Part shown: one piece after another, positions 52,328 through 60,899 of the stretch
Layout: every line of letters starts with the position of its first letter
How positions within the stretch are numbered: position 1 is the first letter of the stretch
Assembly: GCF_042675665.1 (NCBI RefSeq)
Contig: NZ_JBHTJI010000022.1
Coordinates: 62,001-126,000 of the forward strand
Length of the DNA: 64,000 nucleotides
Reading direction: 5' to 3'
Origin: Mariniflexile jejuense
Lineage (GTDB): Bacteria > Bacteroidota > Bacteroidia > Flavobacteriales > Flavobacteriaceae
Position numbers and translations under genes: made by a program
Notes under the pieces: generated by a model
The model's input: the letters and a program-made list of their open reading frames with translations, nothing else
What the model was told of the DNA's origin: nothing
The model's database searches: none

Positions 52328-53515
52328 TTATGAAATTACTCCGGAACCTAGTAATTCATCATTTATATACCATGCTACAAATTGCCCTTCGGTTATGGCC
52401 GATTGAAATGCTTCAAATTCAACATACATGCCAGCATCTACCTTGTGCAAAATAGCTTTTTGTAATGGTTGACGATAACGAATTCTTGCTAAAACTTGCA
52501 TCGTTTCATCAACTTGCAACGCTAAATCTTCACGAATCCAATGCAATTCTTCATTAGAAACAAATAATGCTTTTTTTAACAAGCCTGGGTGTTCTTTACC
52601 TTGCCCTGTGTAAATTACATTATCATCAACATTGGTATCTATAACAAACAATGGTTCTAAAGTGCCACCAACTGCCAATCCTTTTCGCTGACCTTTGGTG
52701 AAATAATGAGCGCCTTGATGTTTACCAACTATTTTACCATAGTCAACTTTATAATTGATTTTTCGGGATAAGTATTTTAATTTTTCTTCTTCTGAATGAA
52801 ATTCTGGTATTGTTTCACTAAAAACAGCTTGTTCTTTAGGAATTTCTACTATAACACCTTCTTTTGGTTTTAATTGCTGTTGAAGAAAATCGGGCAACTT
52901 CACTTTTCCAATAAAACACAATCCTTGAGAATCTTTCTTTTCAGCAGTTACTAAATCTAATTCCATGGCTATGTCTCTAACTTGTGGTTTTGTTAATTCG
53001 CCTATTGGAAATAAAGATTTTGCTAATTGTGCTTGTGATAATTGACATAAAAAATACGATTGGTCTTTATTATCATCAACACCTGCCAATAATTGGTATA
53101 TTTCTTTGCCATCTTTTTCAATAGTGCCTTTTCTGCAATAATGACCTGTTGCTACATAATCGGCACCAAGCTCTAAAGCAATATTCATAAACACATCAAA
53201 TTTTATTTCGCGATTACAAAGTACATCGGGGTTTGGTGTTCTACCTTTTTCGTATTCATTAAACATATAGTCAACAATGCGTTCTTTATATTGTTCGCTT
53301 AAATCGACTGTTTGAAACGGAATTCCTAATTTTTCAGCAACCAACATAGCATCATTACTATCATCTAACCAAGGGCATTCGTTAGAGATCGTAACAGAAT
53401 CATCATGCCAATTTTTCATAAATAAGCCTATAACTTCATATCCTTGTTGCTTTAACAAATAAGCCGCAACACTAGAATCTACACCACCTGAAAGTCCTAT
53501 AATAACCCGTTTCAT
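52328..53515 (-). CDS. mnmA: tRNA-specific 2-thiouridylase
   Basis: 395 residues from the ATG at 53515 (MKRVIIGLSGGVDSS); the frame is open a few codons upstream but the PP-loop motif belongs at the N-terminus. It thiolates U34 of Lys, Glu and Gln tRNAs with sulfur from a cysteine desulfurase. PP-loop GLSGGVDSSVA at 7-17, catalytic cysteines in NPDVLCNREIKF and QGLCFIGK, and the C-terminal beta domains complete the family. Such a desulfurase is encoded at 5898-7040. Confidence 0.95.
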   Translation of the reverse strand: MKRVIIGLSGGVDSSVAAYLLKQQGYEVIGLFMKNWHDDSVTISNECPWLDDSNDAMLVAEKLGIPFQTVDLSEQYKERIVDYMFNEYEKGRTPNPDVLCNREIKFDVFMNIALELGADYVATGHYCRKGTIEKDGKEIYQLLAGVDDNKDQSYFLCQLSQAQLAKSLFPIGELTKPQVRDIAMELDLVTAEKKDSQGLCFIGKVKLPDFLQQQLKPKEGVIVEIPKEQAVFSETIPEFHSEEEKLKYLSRKINYKVDYGKIVGKHQGAHYFTKGQRKGLAVGGTLEPLFVIDTNVDDNVIYTGQGKEHPGLLKKALFVSNEELHWIREDLALQVDETMQVLARIRYRQPLQKAILHKVDAGMYVEFEAFQSAITEGQFVAWYINDELLGSGVIS

Positions 53516-53662
53516 TACTAATTTTTTATTTCGCAAAGATATAAATTTATACAGTAAAAAAAGTTAATGTAGAATAACCTTTATTGAGCATAAAATTATT
53601 TTGTTTAATTATTTTAACAAAAATTTAAACAATATTATTAATTTATTTGTTTAATGTTTTAT

Positions 53663-53670
53663 TATATTTG
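53663..53670 (+). promoter_or_regulatory. -7 box ahead of the fasciclin lipoprotein gene
   Basis: TATATTTG matches TAnnTTTG, 31 nt before the start codon at 53702. A TTTG (53646-53649) lies upstream, but at 13 nt it is closer than the usual spacing. Confidence 0.42.
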
Positions 53671-53701
53671 TTAAACAAAAAACTCATAAAACACACAAAC
53701 A

Positions 53702-54658
53702 ATGAAAAGATTTAACTTAATTACCAAAATGGGATTAATTGTTTTAATGTCAATTTTTACTATGTCTTGCAATGATGATGACACAGTAAAAACACCTGAA
53801 ACAATAGCAGAAATAGCCATAGCAACACCAGGTTTAGAAAATTTAGTTGCCGCATTACAAAGAGCTGGTTTAGTTGATGTACTTAACAACACTGGAACAT
53901 ATACTGTATTTGCACCTACAAATGCTGCATTTGCAACATTTTTATCAGCTAACAACTTTGCATCTGTAAACGATGTGCCTGTTGATGTATTAACTCAAGT
54001 ACTCCTAAATCACGTAATAGCTACTGAACTACCTTCAACAAGCTTATCTACGGGTTATGTTAACACCTTAGCTACGTATGCTGATACCGATTTGAATTTA
54101 AGTATGTTTGTTAATACAGCAAGTGGTGTAAAATTAAATGGTGTTTCAAACGTTGTAACACCTAACATTGAAGCTACAAACGGCGTAATTCATGTGGTAG
54201 ATGCGGTTATTGGCATACCTACAGTTGTAACTTTTGCAACTGCAGATCCAACCTTTTCTACACTTGTTAGTGCCTTAACTACTTTAACACCAGCAACAGA
54301 TTTTGTTTCTGTATTGTCTGATACAAATGCTGAGTTTACAGTTTTTGCACCTACAAATGCAGCATTTTCAGCTTTAGCATCGGTACCTGAAGAGCCTACA
54401 TTAACTCAAGTATTGTTGCATCATGTTTTAGGTGCTAATGTAGTATCTGGTGCACTTACCCCTAATGGTACAACTACTGCAACAACTTTACAAGGAAACA
54501 ATATAACAATTACGTTACCAGGAACAAATGGTAACATTGCAAACATGACCGATGGTTCAGGAAATTCTAATATAGGTATTATTAAAGTTGACGTACAGGC
54601 AGGAAATGGCGTTATACATGTTATTAACAAAGTAGCCATTCCTAACCTTAATTCATAA
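53702..54658 (+). CDS. Fasciclin (FAS1) domain lipoprotein
   Basis: 318 residues. Lipoprotein signal with C23 (IFTMSCNDDD). Two FAS1 domains, about 35-172 and 175-317, show the paired H1/H2 motifs: TVFAPTNAAFATFL with VIHVVDAVI, and TVFAPTNAAFSALA with VIHVINKVAIP. FAS1 domains mediate adhesion at cell surfaces. It is a single-gene unit with its own terminator. Confidence 0.92.
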   Translation: MKRFNLITKMGLIVLMSIFTMSCNDDDTVKTPETIAEIAIATPGLENLVAALQRAGLVDVLNNTGTYTVFAPTNAAFATFLSANNFASVNDVPVDVLTQVLLNHVIATELPSTSLSTGYVNTLATYADTDLNLSMFVNTASGVKLNGVSNVVTPNIEATNGVIHVVDAVIGIPTVVTFATADPTFSTLVSALTTLTPATDFVSVLSDTNAEFTVFAPTNAAFSALASVPEEPTLTQVLLHHVLGANVVSGALTPNGTTTATTLQGNNITITLPGTNGNIANMTDGSGNSNIGIIKVDVQAGNGVIHVINKVAIPNLNS

Positions 54659-54710
54659 AGATGTTTAGTTGGTGATTGATAGCTAGGTTATTTGTAATAA
54701 TCTACAAAAA

Positions 54711-54744
54711 GAAAACTCCTTAAGTAATTAAGGAGTTTTTTTTG
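54711..54744. terminator. Intrinsic terminator after the fasciclin gene
   Basis: AAAACTCCTTAA and TTAAGGAGTTTT pair across a short loop and are followed by T residues. The hairpin overlaps the last codons of the convergent YwqK gene. Confidence 0.85.
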
Positions 54745-55432
54745 TGTATTTAGGTATGTATGTAAAATCCTTTTCTTCCGTTAGTTTGCCATCTTCATAA
54801 TATTTCCAAACACCATCTTTTTTACCTTTTTTGTAAAAACCTTCAGCTACCAATTCGCCTGTTGCAGTATAGTATTTTGCATTTCCATGTAGTTCACCAT
54901 TCACATAAACTATTTCACTTAGCAACACATTTCTATCTGAATACACTACCGAATTGCCATCCAATTTACCTGCTTTATAGGTTTGTTTTTCAGCTATTTG
55001 CCCATTCGGATAATATACAATACGCTCGCCTATTAATTTTCCAGTATCATCATAATGCTCTAAAGTTAAAAGTTTATTGTTGGTTTTTTGATAGTATTTC
55101 CACTCGCCAACATACGTTTTACCGTCCATTTCGCCTTCACTTATAAGTTTTCCTGTTGATGCAAAAAACTTTACATAAGCTTTATTATTCACTTCATTAA
55201 ACGTTTTGGTAGCAGTTAAAACCGCTTTCTTTTTTATGTTTTTATAAAACTTAAATGTGCCTATTTCTTTACCATGCAAAAACTCACCTTCATATCGAAG
55301 TATGTTTGTGTTTTCAAAATTTTTCTTCCAAACACCATGATTTTTTCCGTTGGCATCGAGTTGGTTAATATCTTGTGCCAACAGCAAATTAGCGTATAGA
55401 AACGTAGTTACATATAGAATTAAAGTTCTCAT
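54728..55432 (-). CDS. YwqK/MORN-variant repeat protein
   Basis: 234 residues. Signal peptide 1-19 (NLLLAQ). The mature protein is made of about eight short repeats of the YYxNGxLxxExxYxxGKxxG type (YYPNGQIAEKQTYKAGKLDG, YTATGELVAEGFYKKGKKDG). These MORN-variant repeats are annotated as YwqK antitoxin-like in many genomes, but no toxin gene is next to it, so an antitoxin role should not be assumed. Exported, function unknown. Confidence 0.85.
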   Translation of the reverse strand: MRTLILYVTTFLYANLLLAQDINQLDANGKNHGVWKKNFENTNILRYEGEFLHGKEIGTFKFYKNIKKKAVLTATKTFNEVNNKAYVKFFASTGKLISEGEMDGKTYVGEWKYYQKTNNKLLTLEHYDDTGKLIGERIVYYPNGQIAEKQTYKAGKLDGNSVVYSDRNVLLSEIVYVNGELHGNAKYYTATGELVAEGFYKKGKKDGVWKYYEDGKLTEEKDFTYIPKYTKKTP

Positions 55433-55524
55433 TTTAAATATTATTTTTTGCTTTTGCGGAAATTAAATTGATTTTCAACGATACTTTTTGAAACGATAAA
55501 GTTAATTGGAAATTGTTTATAATA

Positions 55525-55561
55525 AAAAAGCTGCCAAAATATTTTATTGACAGCTTTTTAA
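55525..55561. terminator. Intrinsic terminator downstream of yidC
   Basis: AAAAAGCTG and CAGCTTTTT pair around an AT-rich loop, 25 nt beyond the yidC stop on the minus strand. Confidence 0.7.
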
Positions 55562-55586
55562 TTTAATGAAACATCTAGAAGATGTA

Positions 55587-57497
55587 TTATTTTTTTCGCT
55601 TTTGTTGCGCTTGTTTTTGTTGTTCTGCCTGCTCCATCATTTCCTTCATTTTTTGTTGAAAACGGCTTTCCTTTTTAGGTTTTTTCTTGTTTTCTTGAAT
55701 TTGAGCATGAATTTTATCTTCATCAAGAATATAATTTTTAATAACCAAGATAATACCAATACTAATTAAGTTTGAAATGAAATAATACAAACTCAATCCT
55801 GATGCGTAATTATTAAAGAAAAACAACATCATTATTGGTGAAAAATACATCATGTACTTCATCATTTTCGCCATATCAGGCATGCCTTCTTGCGTTGGTT
55901 GCGATGCCATTTGATCGCCAGTTGTTAAACGCATATAAAAGAAGATAGCAATAGATGCTAATATTGGAAACAAACTCATATGATTTCCATAAAAAGTCGA
56001 AATGACAGGTATATGTGTATCCCATTCAAAAATAGTATCATACGATGATAAATCTTTAACCCAAAGGAAACTTTTTTGACGCAAATCGAACGCCGAAGGG
56101 AAAAATTGAAATAACGCATAGAAAACTGGTAACTGTACCAATGCTGGTAAACAACCTGCCATGGGGCTTGCACCTGCTTTGGTTTGTAGCGCCAAGGTTT
56201 CTTGTTGCGCTTTCATTTTATTGTCTTTATGCTTTTCGCGAATGGCATCTAATTCTGGTTTTAGAATTTTCATTTTCGCTTGCGATAAAAACTGTTTGTA
56301 TTGTACAAAAGACATTAATAATTTAATTAATATCGTCATAACAATAATGGCGATTCCGTATGGTAAAAAGTCGCCTAAAAAGGCAAATAACGGAATGAAT
56401 AAATATTTATTTATCCAACCAAAAATACCCCAACCTAGTGGTACAACTTCATCTAAATTTCTATCGTATTTGTTTAAAATTTTATAATCACTTGGTCCGT
56501 AATACCAATTCATAGATTTGTTAATCTCGCCACCTGCCAATTCTAAAGGTAATTTTGCCACAAATGATTTGGTGAAAACGGTATCAATATCTTCATTTTT
56601 AACCAAATTTCTAGACTCTAGTGTTGCCGTTTTAAATGGTGTATCGGCTAACAAAATAGAGGTGAAAAAGTGCTGTTTGAAGGCTACATAAGTAACGTCT
56701 TCAGCAGTATCATCAGAAAATGCTTTTTGCCCTAAATAATCATCTTTACCATCTTCATATTCAAAAACAACTTCAGTATAACGGTTTTCATAAGAAATAC
56801 TTTTTGCATGACGATAGGTTTTTAATTTCCAATCTAAATTTATAGGTTGCGAGCTATTAAAAACATCACTTAAACCTTGCGAACGAATGGTAAAATCTAG
56901 CATATAATCGCCATCTTTCAACTCATAACGGTATTCTAAAAACTTAGATTCAGATACCTTTAATTTCATAGAAACCACCGTGCTATTGCCATTTTTACTT
57001 ACTGTAGGTTCAAAATATAAATCTTTGGTATTTAAAATTCGGCTATCCGTTGTTCCAAAATTAATATTGAAAGATGCGTTGTTATCTTTAATGATATAAA
57101 TTGGTTTATCATTAAAATCGGTATGCTTTTTTAATTTTACTTCTGAAAGATAACCGCCTCTATTATCAAAAGTTAAAGCTAATAAATCGCTTTCTACAAC
57201 TGTTTTGTTTGTTGAAGCATTAGCTGCTGAATAAGCAAAAGCACCTAACTTGTTTTTTAAATTTACTAATTTGAGTGAATCGGTAGTGCCAGTTGCAGAA
57301 AAATCTTGAGCCGTAACGACTTTGGTTTGTTCTTGGTTTTTGGCTTTACGCTCTTTTTCAACCTGTTCTTGTTTCGCTTTTTCTTGCGCTTTAAGTTCTT
57401 CTGGCGTTGGTTGATTTTGCCAAAGCATATACATTAATATTCCGAAAATAAGAACAAAGCCTATTACCGAATTAATGTCTAATTTTTTTTCTTCCAT
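55587..57497 (-). CDS. yidC: Membrane protein insertase YidC
   Basis: 636-residue inner-membrane insertase. One N-terminal helix (about 9-24, IGFVLIFGILMYMLW) is followed by a large periplasmic beta domain (about 50-360). The conserved five-helix core spans about 370-600, with MKILKPELDAIREKHKDN cytoplasmic loop and ASPMAGCLPALVQLPVFYALF. The C-terminus is a basic tail rich in K and Q that binds ribosomes. It is the long Gram-negative form. pyrG is just upstream on the same strand. Confidence 0.95.
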   Translation of the reverse strand: MEEKKLDINSVIGFVLIFGILMYMLWQNQPTPEELKAQEKAKQEQVEKERKAKNQEQTKVVTAQDFSATGTTDSLKLVNLKNKLGAFAYSAANASTNKTVVESDLLALTFDNRGGYLSEVKLKKHTDFNDKPIYIIKDNNASFNINFGTTDSRILNTKDLYFEPTVSKNGNSTVVSMKLKVSESKFLEYRYELKDGDYMLDFTIRSQGLSDVFNSSQPINLDWKLKTYRHAKSISYENRYTEVVFEYEDGKDDYLGQKAFSDDTAEDVTYVAFKQHFFTSILLADTPFKTATLESRNLVKNEDIDTVFTKSFVAKLPLELAGGEINKSMNWYYGPSDYKILNKYDRNLDEVVPLGWGIFGWINKYLFIPLFAFLGDFLPYGIAIIVMTILIKLLMSFVQYKQFLSQAKMKILKPELDAIREKHKDNKMKAQQETLALQTKAGASPMAGCLPALVQLPVFYALFQFFPSAFDLRQKSFLWVKDLSSYDTIFEWDTHIPVISTFYGNHMSLFPILASIAIFFYMRLTTGDQMASQPTQEGMPDMAKMMKYMMYFSPIMMLFFFNNYASGLSLYYFISNLISIGIILVIKNYILDEDKIHAQIQENKKKPKKESRFQQKMKEMMEQAEQQKQAQQKRKK

Positions 57498-57573
57498 GTA
57501 TTCTTTATGTATCTAGTAAAAAGATGGCGTTATAATTGAAACGCACTACCCTATTGCAATAAGTTAACCAATA

Positions 57574-59214
57574 TTAATTTTGTGCCATTCTGACACTTGA
57601 CTTCTTTTTTTTATGATTTAAAGCCGCTTTTACAAACGCCACAAATAATGGATGTGGATTTGCAACTGTACTTTTATATTCTGGATGATATTGCACACCT
57701 ACAAACCAAGGATGCGTAGGAATTTCAACAATTTCTACCAAACCTGTATCTGGGTTTAAACCTGTTGCCAACATGCCAGCGGCTTCCATTTGTGCTTTAT
57801 ATTTGCCGTTAAATTCATAACGGTGTCTGTGGCGTTCTTTAATACTTTCAGCTTTGTAAATATCGCGTACTGCACTGCCAAGTTTCAAATCGCAATCCCA
57901 AGCACCTAAACGCATTGTTCCACCTTTATCGGTTATCGTTTTTTGGTCTTCCATCAAACCAATTACCGGATTTTGCGTATTTGGGTTCATTTCTGTAGAA
58001 TCGGCATCTTTTAAACCTAAAACGTTTCTAGAAAACTCTATAACTGCCATTTGCATACCTAAACAAATACCAAAAAATGGCACATTGTTTTCACGCACAT
58101 ATCTTACTGCATCTATTTTACCTTCAATACCACGCTCTCCAAAACCTGGTGCAACTAAAATACCATCTAAATGACCAAGTTTTAGTTTTATATTATCTTC
58201 ATTTAAATATTCAGAATGTACAGATTCTATAACAACTTTAACTTCATTTTCTGCTCCTGCATGAATAAAGGCTTCTAAAATAGATTTGTACGAATCTTGC
58301 AACTCTACATATTTACCTATTAAACCAATTGTTATTTCGCTTTTTGGGTTTTTATGACGCGTTAAAAATTGATTCCATTTTGTAATATCTGGCGTCGAAC
58401 TTTTAAGTCCTAATTTTTTAAGTACTACTTTATCTAAACCTTCCTCTAGCATTAAATTTGGTACATCGTATATAGTTGAAGCATCAATTGATTGGATAAC
58501 AGCTTCTTCCCTTACGTTGCAAAATAAGGCTAGTTTTTTACGTAAATCGTTAGGTAAATCATGCTCTGTTCTACAAACTAAAATATCTGCCTGTACACCA
58601 CTTTCCATTAAAGTTTTAACGCTGTGTTGTGTTGGTTTGGTTTTTAATTCGCCTGCTGCTGCTAAATACGGAACTAATGTTAAGTGAATAACAATACCGT
58701 TATCTTCACCTAAATCCCAACGTAATTGACGAACAGCTTCTATGTATGGTAACGATTCAATATCACCAACTGTACCGCCAATTTCGGTGATGATGATGTC
58801 ATAATCGCCCGATTTTCCTAAAATCTGGATGCGTTCTTTTATTTCATCTGTAATATGTGGTACAACTTGTACTGTTTTGCCTAAAAATTCACCTCTACGT
58901 TCTTTTTGTATAACACTTTGGTAAATTCTACCTGTAGTAACATTATTTGCTTGACTGGTTGGTACGTTTAAAAAACGTTCGTAATGCCCTAAATCTAAAT
59001 CGGTTTCAGCGCCATCTTCAGTTACATAACATTCACCATGTTCGTATGGGTTTAATGTACCTGGATCTACATTTATATATGGATCTAATTTTTGAATAGT
59101 TACTCTGTAACCTTGTGCTTGTAATAGCTTTGCTAGTGATGCTGCTATAATGCCTTTACCTAAAGACGATGTAACCCCGCCGGTTACAAATATGTATTTT
59201 GCTGTAGTTGTCAT
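57574..59214 (-). CDS. pyrG: CTP synthase
   Basis: 546 residues. It aminates UTP to CTP using glutamine. The N-terminal synthetase domain starts KYIFVTGGVTSSLGKGI (5-21), with DPYINVDPGTLNP next. The C-terminal class I glutamine amidotransferase has the nucleophile cysteine in FFGICLGMQMA and the HPEYKS histidine. All domains are complete. It lies upstream of yidC on the same strand with a gap of 76 nt; the pair is a conserved order in Bacteroidota. Confidence 0.96.
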   Translation of the reverse strand: MTTTAKYIFVTGGVTSSLGKGIIAASLAKLLQAQGYRVTIQKLDPYINVDPGTLNPYEHGECYVTEDGAETDLDLGHYERFLNVPTSQANNVTTGRIYQSVIQKERRGEFLGKTVQVVPHITDEIKERIQILGKSGDYDIIITEIGGTVGDIESLPYIEAVRQLRWDLGEDNGIVIHLTLVPYLAAAGELKTKPTQHSVKTLMESGVQADILVCRTEHDLPNDLRKKLALFCNVREEAVIQSIDASTIYDVPNLMLEEGLDKVVLKKLGLKSSTPDITKWNQFLTRHKNPKSEITIGLIGKYVELQDSYKSILEAFIHAGAENEVKVVIESVHSEYLNEDNIKLKLGHLDGILVAPGFGERGIEGKIDAVRYVRENNVPFFGICLGMQMAVIEFSRNVLGLKDADSTEMNPNTQNPVIGLMEDQKTITDKGGTMRLGAWDCDLKLGSAVRDIYKAESIKERHRHRYEFNGKYKAQMEAAGMLATGLNPDTGLVEIVEIPTHPWFVGVQYHPEYKSTVANPHPLFVAFVKAALNHKKKKSSVRMAQN

Positions 59215-59234
59215 GTTGCGCTTATAAACGCAGG

Positions 59235-59242
59235 CAAATTTA
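59235..59242 (-). promoter_or_regulatory. -7 box ahead of pyrG
   Basis: Minus-strand TAAATTTG matches TAnnTTTG, 20 nt before the pyrG ATG at 59214. No clear -33 element. Confidence 0.42.
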
Positions 59243-59426
59243 CAAAATTTAAATAGTTATTACCGAATAGTTTTTTAGTTATTTAATGGGTTGTTATTAA
59301 CAATGAAACTGAGTAAAAAAATGGCTATTTTAAAAATTTGATTTTGTAGAAAAAATCAACTAAATTCGTTTAACTATTGATGTAAAACATTAAAACGATT
59401 TCATATCATAAAAGTTAGCCACCATT

Positions 59427-60515
59427 ATGAAAAAAATTCTGCTACCATTATTAATTATCGGATTTATTCTTGTTTCGTGTAAGAATAACAGTCTATCTGA
59501 TTCTTATTGGCTAGCTGTAAAATCATTTCCTATTCCACCCGAAACAGGAAATAGCGTTTATGATGGAATGACTATTCATTTTACGAATGACCAATTATTT
59601 TTTGGGGACGTTTATGATAAAAGAAGTGGTAATTACAACTTGAGAATTAACGATAAAAAAATATTTTTAAATGATACTCTTTGGGCAGTAAATTTTGCCG
59701 AATATCAAGACAGCTTAATATTAGATGTACGAGAAAATGCCAGAGTAAAATTCATCAAGTTAGACAAGAAGTATTCTATAGAGGAGAAACCAGAAATGTG
59801 GAAACATAAAAACTGGATTTTATCATATAATGATTATCAGCGAGAACTTTATTTAACGGATTCCTTGTTTTTTGATGAACCAGATTCTAAACTTTGTATT
59901 CAAAAAGACCTTCAGGACAATCAATTTATAAGTACAATTGATAAATGGAAAACCGTTAACATAAATGGCAATCAATTATTTATAAAGACTTTCCATCAAA
60001 TGGATAACGAATTTTATAGAATTAAAAACTATGTCGGAGATTCTATTATTGAGTTACAATCACTTCAATTTCCAAATGTCAAAACTGATTTACGAAAAAG
60101 ACAAAATATATCTGAATCCAAAAGGCAGGAAATTATCAGCCAAATCCAAAATCACGTTTGGAAAATGGACAGAATATTAAGTTTAGATACTTTAGGACAA
60201 GGTTCACGAGATTGGGATTCATCCTTAATCAAATTGGAATCCCTAAAAGACAAAAAACTATCATTTAAGTTTTCCAAAGATTCGACATATAATATTTATG
60301 AATCAGATATTTCAGTAAGAAATGGAAACTGGAAAGTATCTCAAACTGGGAATGAAATAATTCTGAATAATGGAATTAATCCATCCGATTATGTTGACTT
60401 AATAAACGTAAATGCTGACAGTTTGGTCATTGGTAGTTTACGAAGGTTTGAACCGAAAGAAGACAATTACGGTATGGATGTAGAAATGTATTTTAAAATT
60501 AAACTGACAAAATAA
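59427..60515 (+). CDS. Hypothetical lipocalin-like lipoprotein, cassette-borne
   Basis: 362 residues. Lipoprotein signal with C18 (FILVSCKNN). Not recognised as a named family. Two similar halves can be seen, each with W, a strand pair and KIFLND / EIILNNG ends (SGNYNLRINDKKIFLND at about 67-83; RNGNWKVSQTGNEIILNNG at about 297-315). This is the look of lipocalin-like beta barrels. It is the only plus-strand gene between minus-strand pyrG and DUF3820, its start codon is 6 nt after the cassette-like heptamer, and it has no evident promoter. Confidence 0.8.
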   Translation: MKKILLPLLIIGFILVSCKNNSLSDSYWLAVKSFPIPPETGNSVYDGMTIHFTNDQLFFGDVYDKRSGNYNLRINDKKIFLNDTLWAVNFAEYQDSLILDVRENARVKFIKLDKKYSIEEKPEMWKHKNWILSYNDYQRELYLTDSLFFDEPDSKLCIQKDLQDNQFISTIDKWKTVNINGNQLFIKTFHQMDNEFYRIKNYVGDSIIELQSLQFPNVKTDLRKRQNISESKRQEIISQIQNHVWKMDRILSLDTLGQGSRDWDSSLIKLESLKDKKLSFKFSKDSTYNIYESDISVRNGNWKVSQTGNEIILNNGINPSDYVDLINVNADSLVIGSLRRFEPKEDNYGMDVEMYFKIKLTK

Positions 60516-60519
60516 CGGT

Positions 60520-60652
60520 GTCTAACACCGTATAAAAAAAATTGCTAGTTTTAGCTAAACCAAAGTTAGTTGCTTGTTTGCTTGCTTCTGATTTTCCTGC
60601 GGAAAATCCTCGCACTCAAATACGCAACGTTCCTTACACAAACACGTTAAAC
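60520..60652 (+). repeat. attC-like 3' element of cassette 2
   Basis: 133 bp from GTCTAAC (60520-60526) to GTTAAAC (60646-60652). It starts with a hairpin ACGGTGT/ACACCGT (60515-60531), has an inner perfect stem GATTTTCC TGC GGAAAATC (about 60590-60608) and ends TTACACAAACACG. Head, GCGGAAAATCC block, tail and length match the element at 20182-20313. Confidence 0.6.
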
Positions 60653-60671
60653 GAACCTCAAAAAATACTAT

Positions 60672-60899
60672 TTACTTAGGATACTGCTTCCTAATATTCC
60701 GAATCAAATCTTCCAATCCATTTAATTTAAGTTCATATACTTGTTTAAGCATATCGCCCAACTTTCCTTTTGGAAAGCCTTTTTGGTGGTACCAAACGAT
60801 GTAATATTCGGGTAAATCTATTAAATAGCGATCTTTATACTTACCAAATGGCATTTTGGTATGCGCTAAATCTATCAAAAATTGTTGGTTTGGAAGCAC
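60672..60899 (-). CDS. DUF3820 family protein (QSregVF_b)
   Basis: 75 residues starting at a GTG. The family core MPFGKYKDRYLIDLPEYYI (16-34) and the following WYHQKGFPKGKLG are complete. The Pfam name, putative quorum-sensing-regulated virulence factor, comes from one Pseudomonas protein and gives no firm function. Its GTG directly follows the stop codon of the LysM gene (TAAGTG), so translation is coupled. Confidence 0.87.
   Translation of the reverse strand: MLPNQQFLIDLAHTKMPFGKYKDRYLIDLPEYYIVWYHQKGFPKGKLGDMLKQVYELKLNGLEDLIRNIRKQYPK

Larger units (their letters stand above)
59414..60652 (+). mobile_element. Putative integron-like gene cassette 2 carrying a lipoprotein gene
   Basis: The gene is bounded by GTTAGCCACC (59414-59423), 3 nt before the ATG, and by GGTGTCTAAC (60517-60526), 1 nt after the stop. 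The two are complementary at 9 of 10 positions. GTCTAAC fits the integron RYYYAAC core. The 133 bp 3' element ends at GTTAAAC (60646-60652), which fits GTTRRRY. Together with 16458-20313 this looks like one family of single-gene cassettes. No integrase is in the window; mobility is inferred. Confidence 0.55.

Noticed and set aside
54728..55432. Toxin-antitoxin locus suggested by the YwqK antitoxin-like name
   Set aside because: The protein has a signal peptide and there is no neighbouring toxin candidate; the repeat family name does not support the function here.
55566..56487. Plus-strand open frames within yidC
   Set aside because: They are antisense shadows; their hydrophobic content only mirrors the membrane helices of YidC.
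59368..59420. A complete attC-like site at the left edge of cassette 2 (GTTTAAC...GTTAGCC)
   Set aside because: The left heptamer fits RYYYAAC, but in AT-rich DNA it can occur by chance and no convincing inner stem was found between the two.
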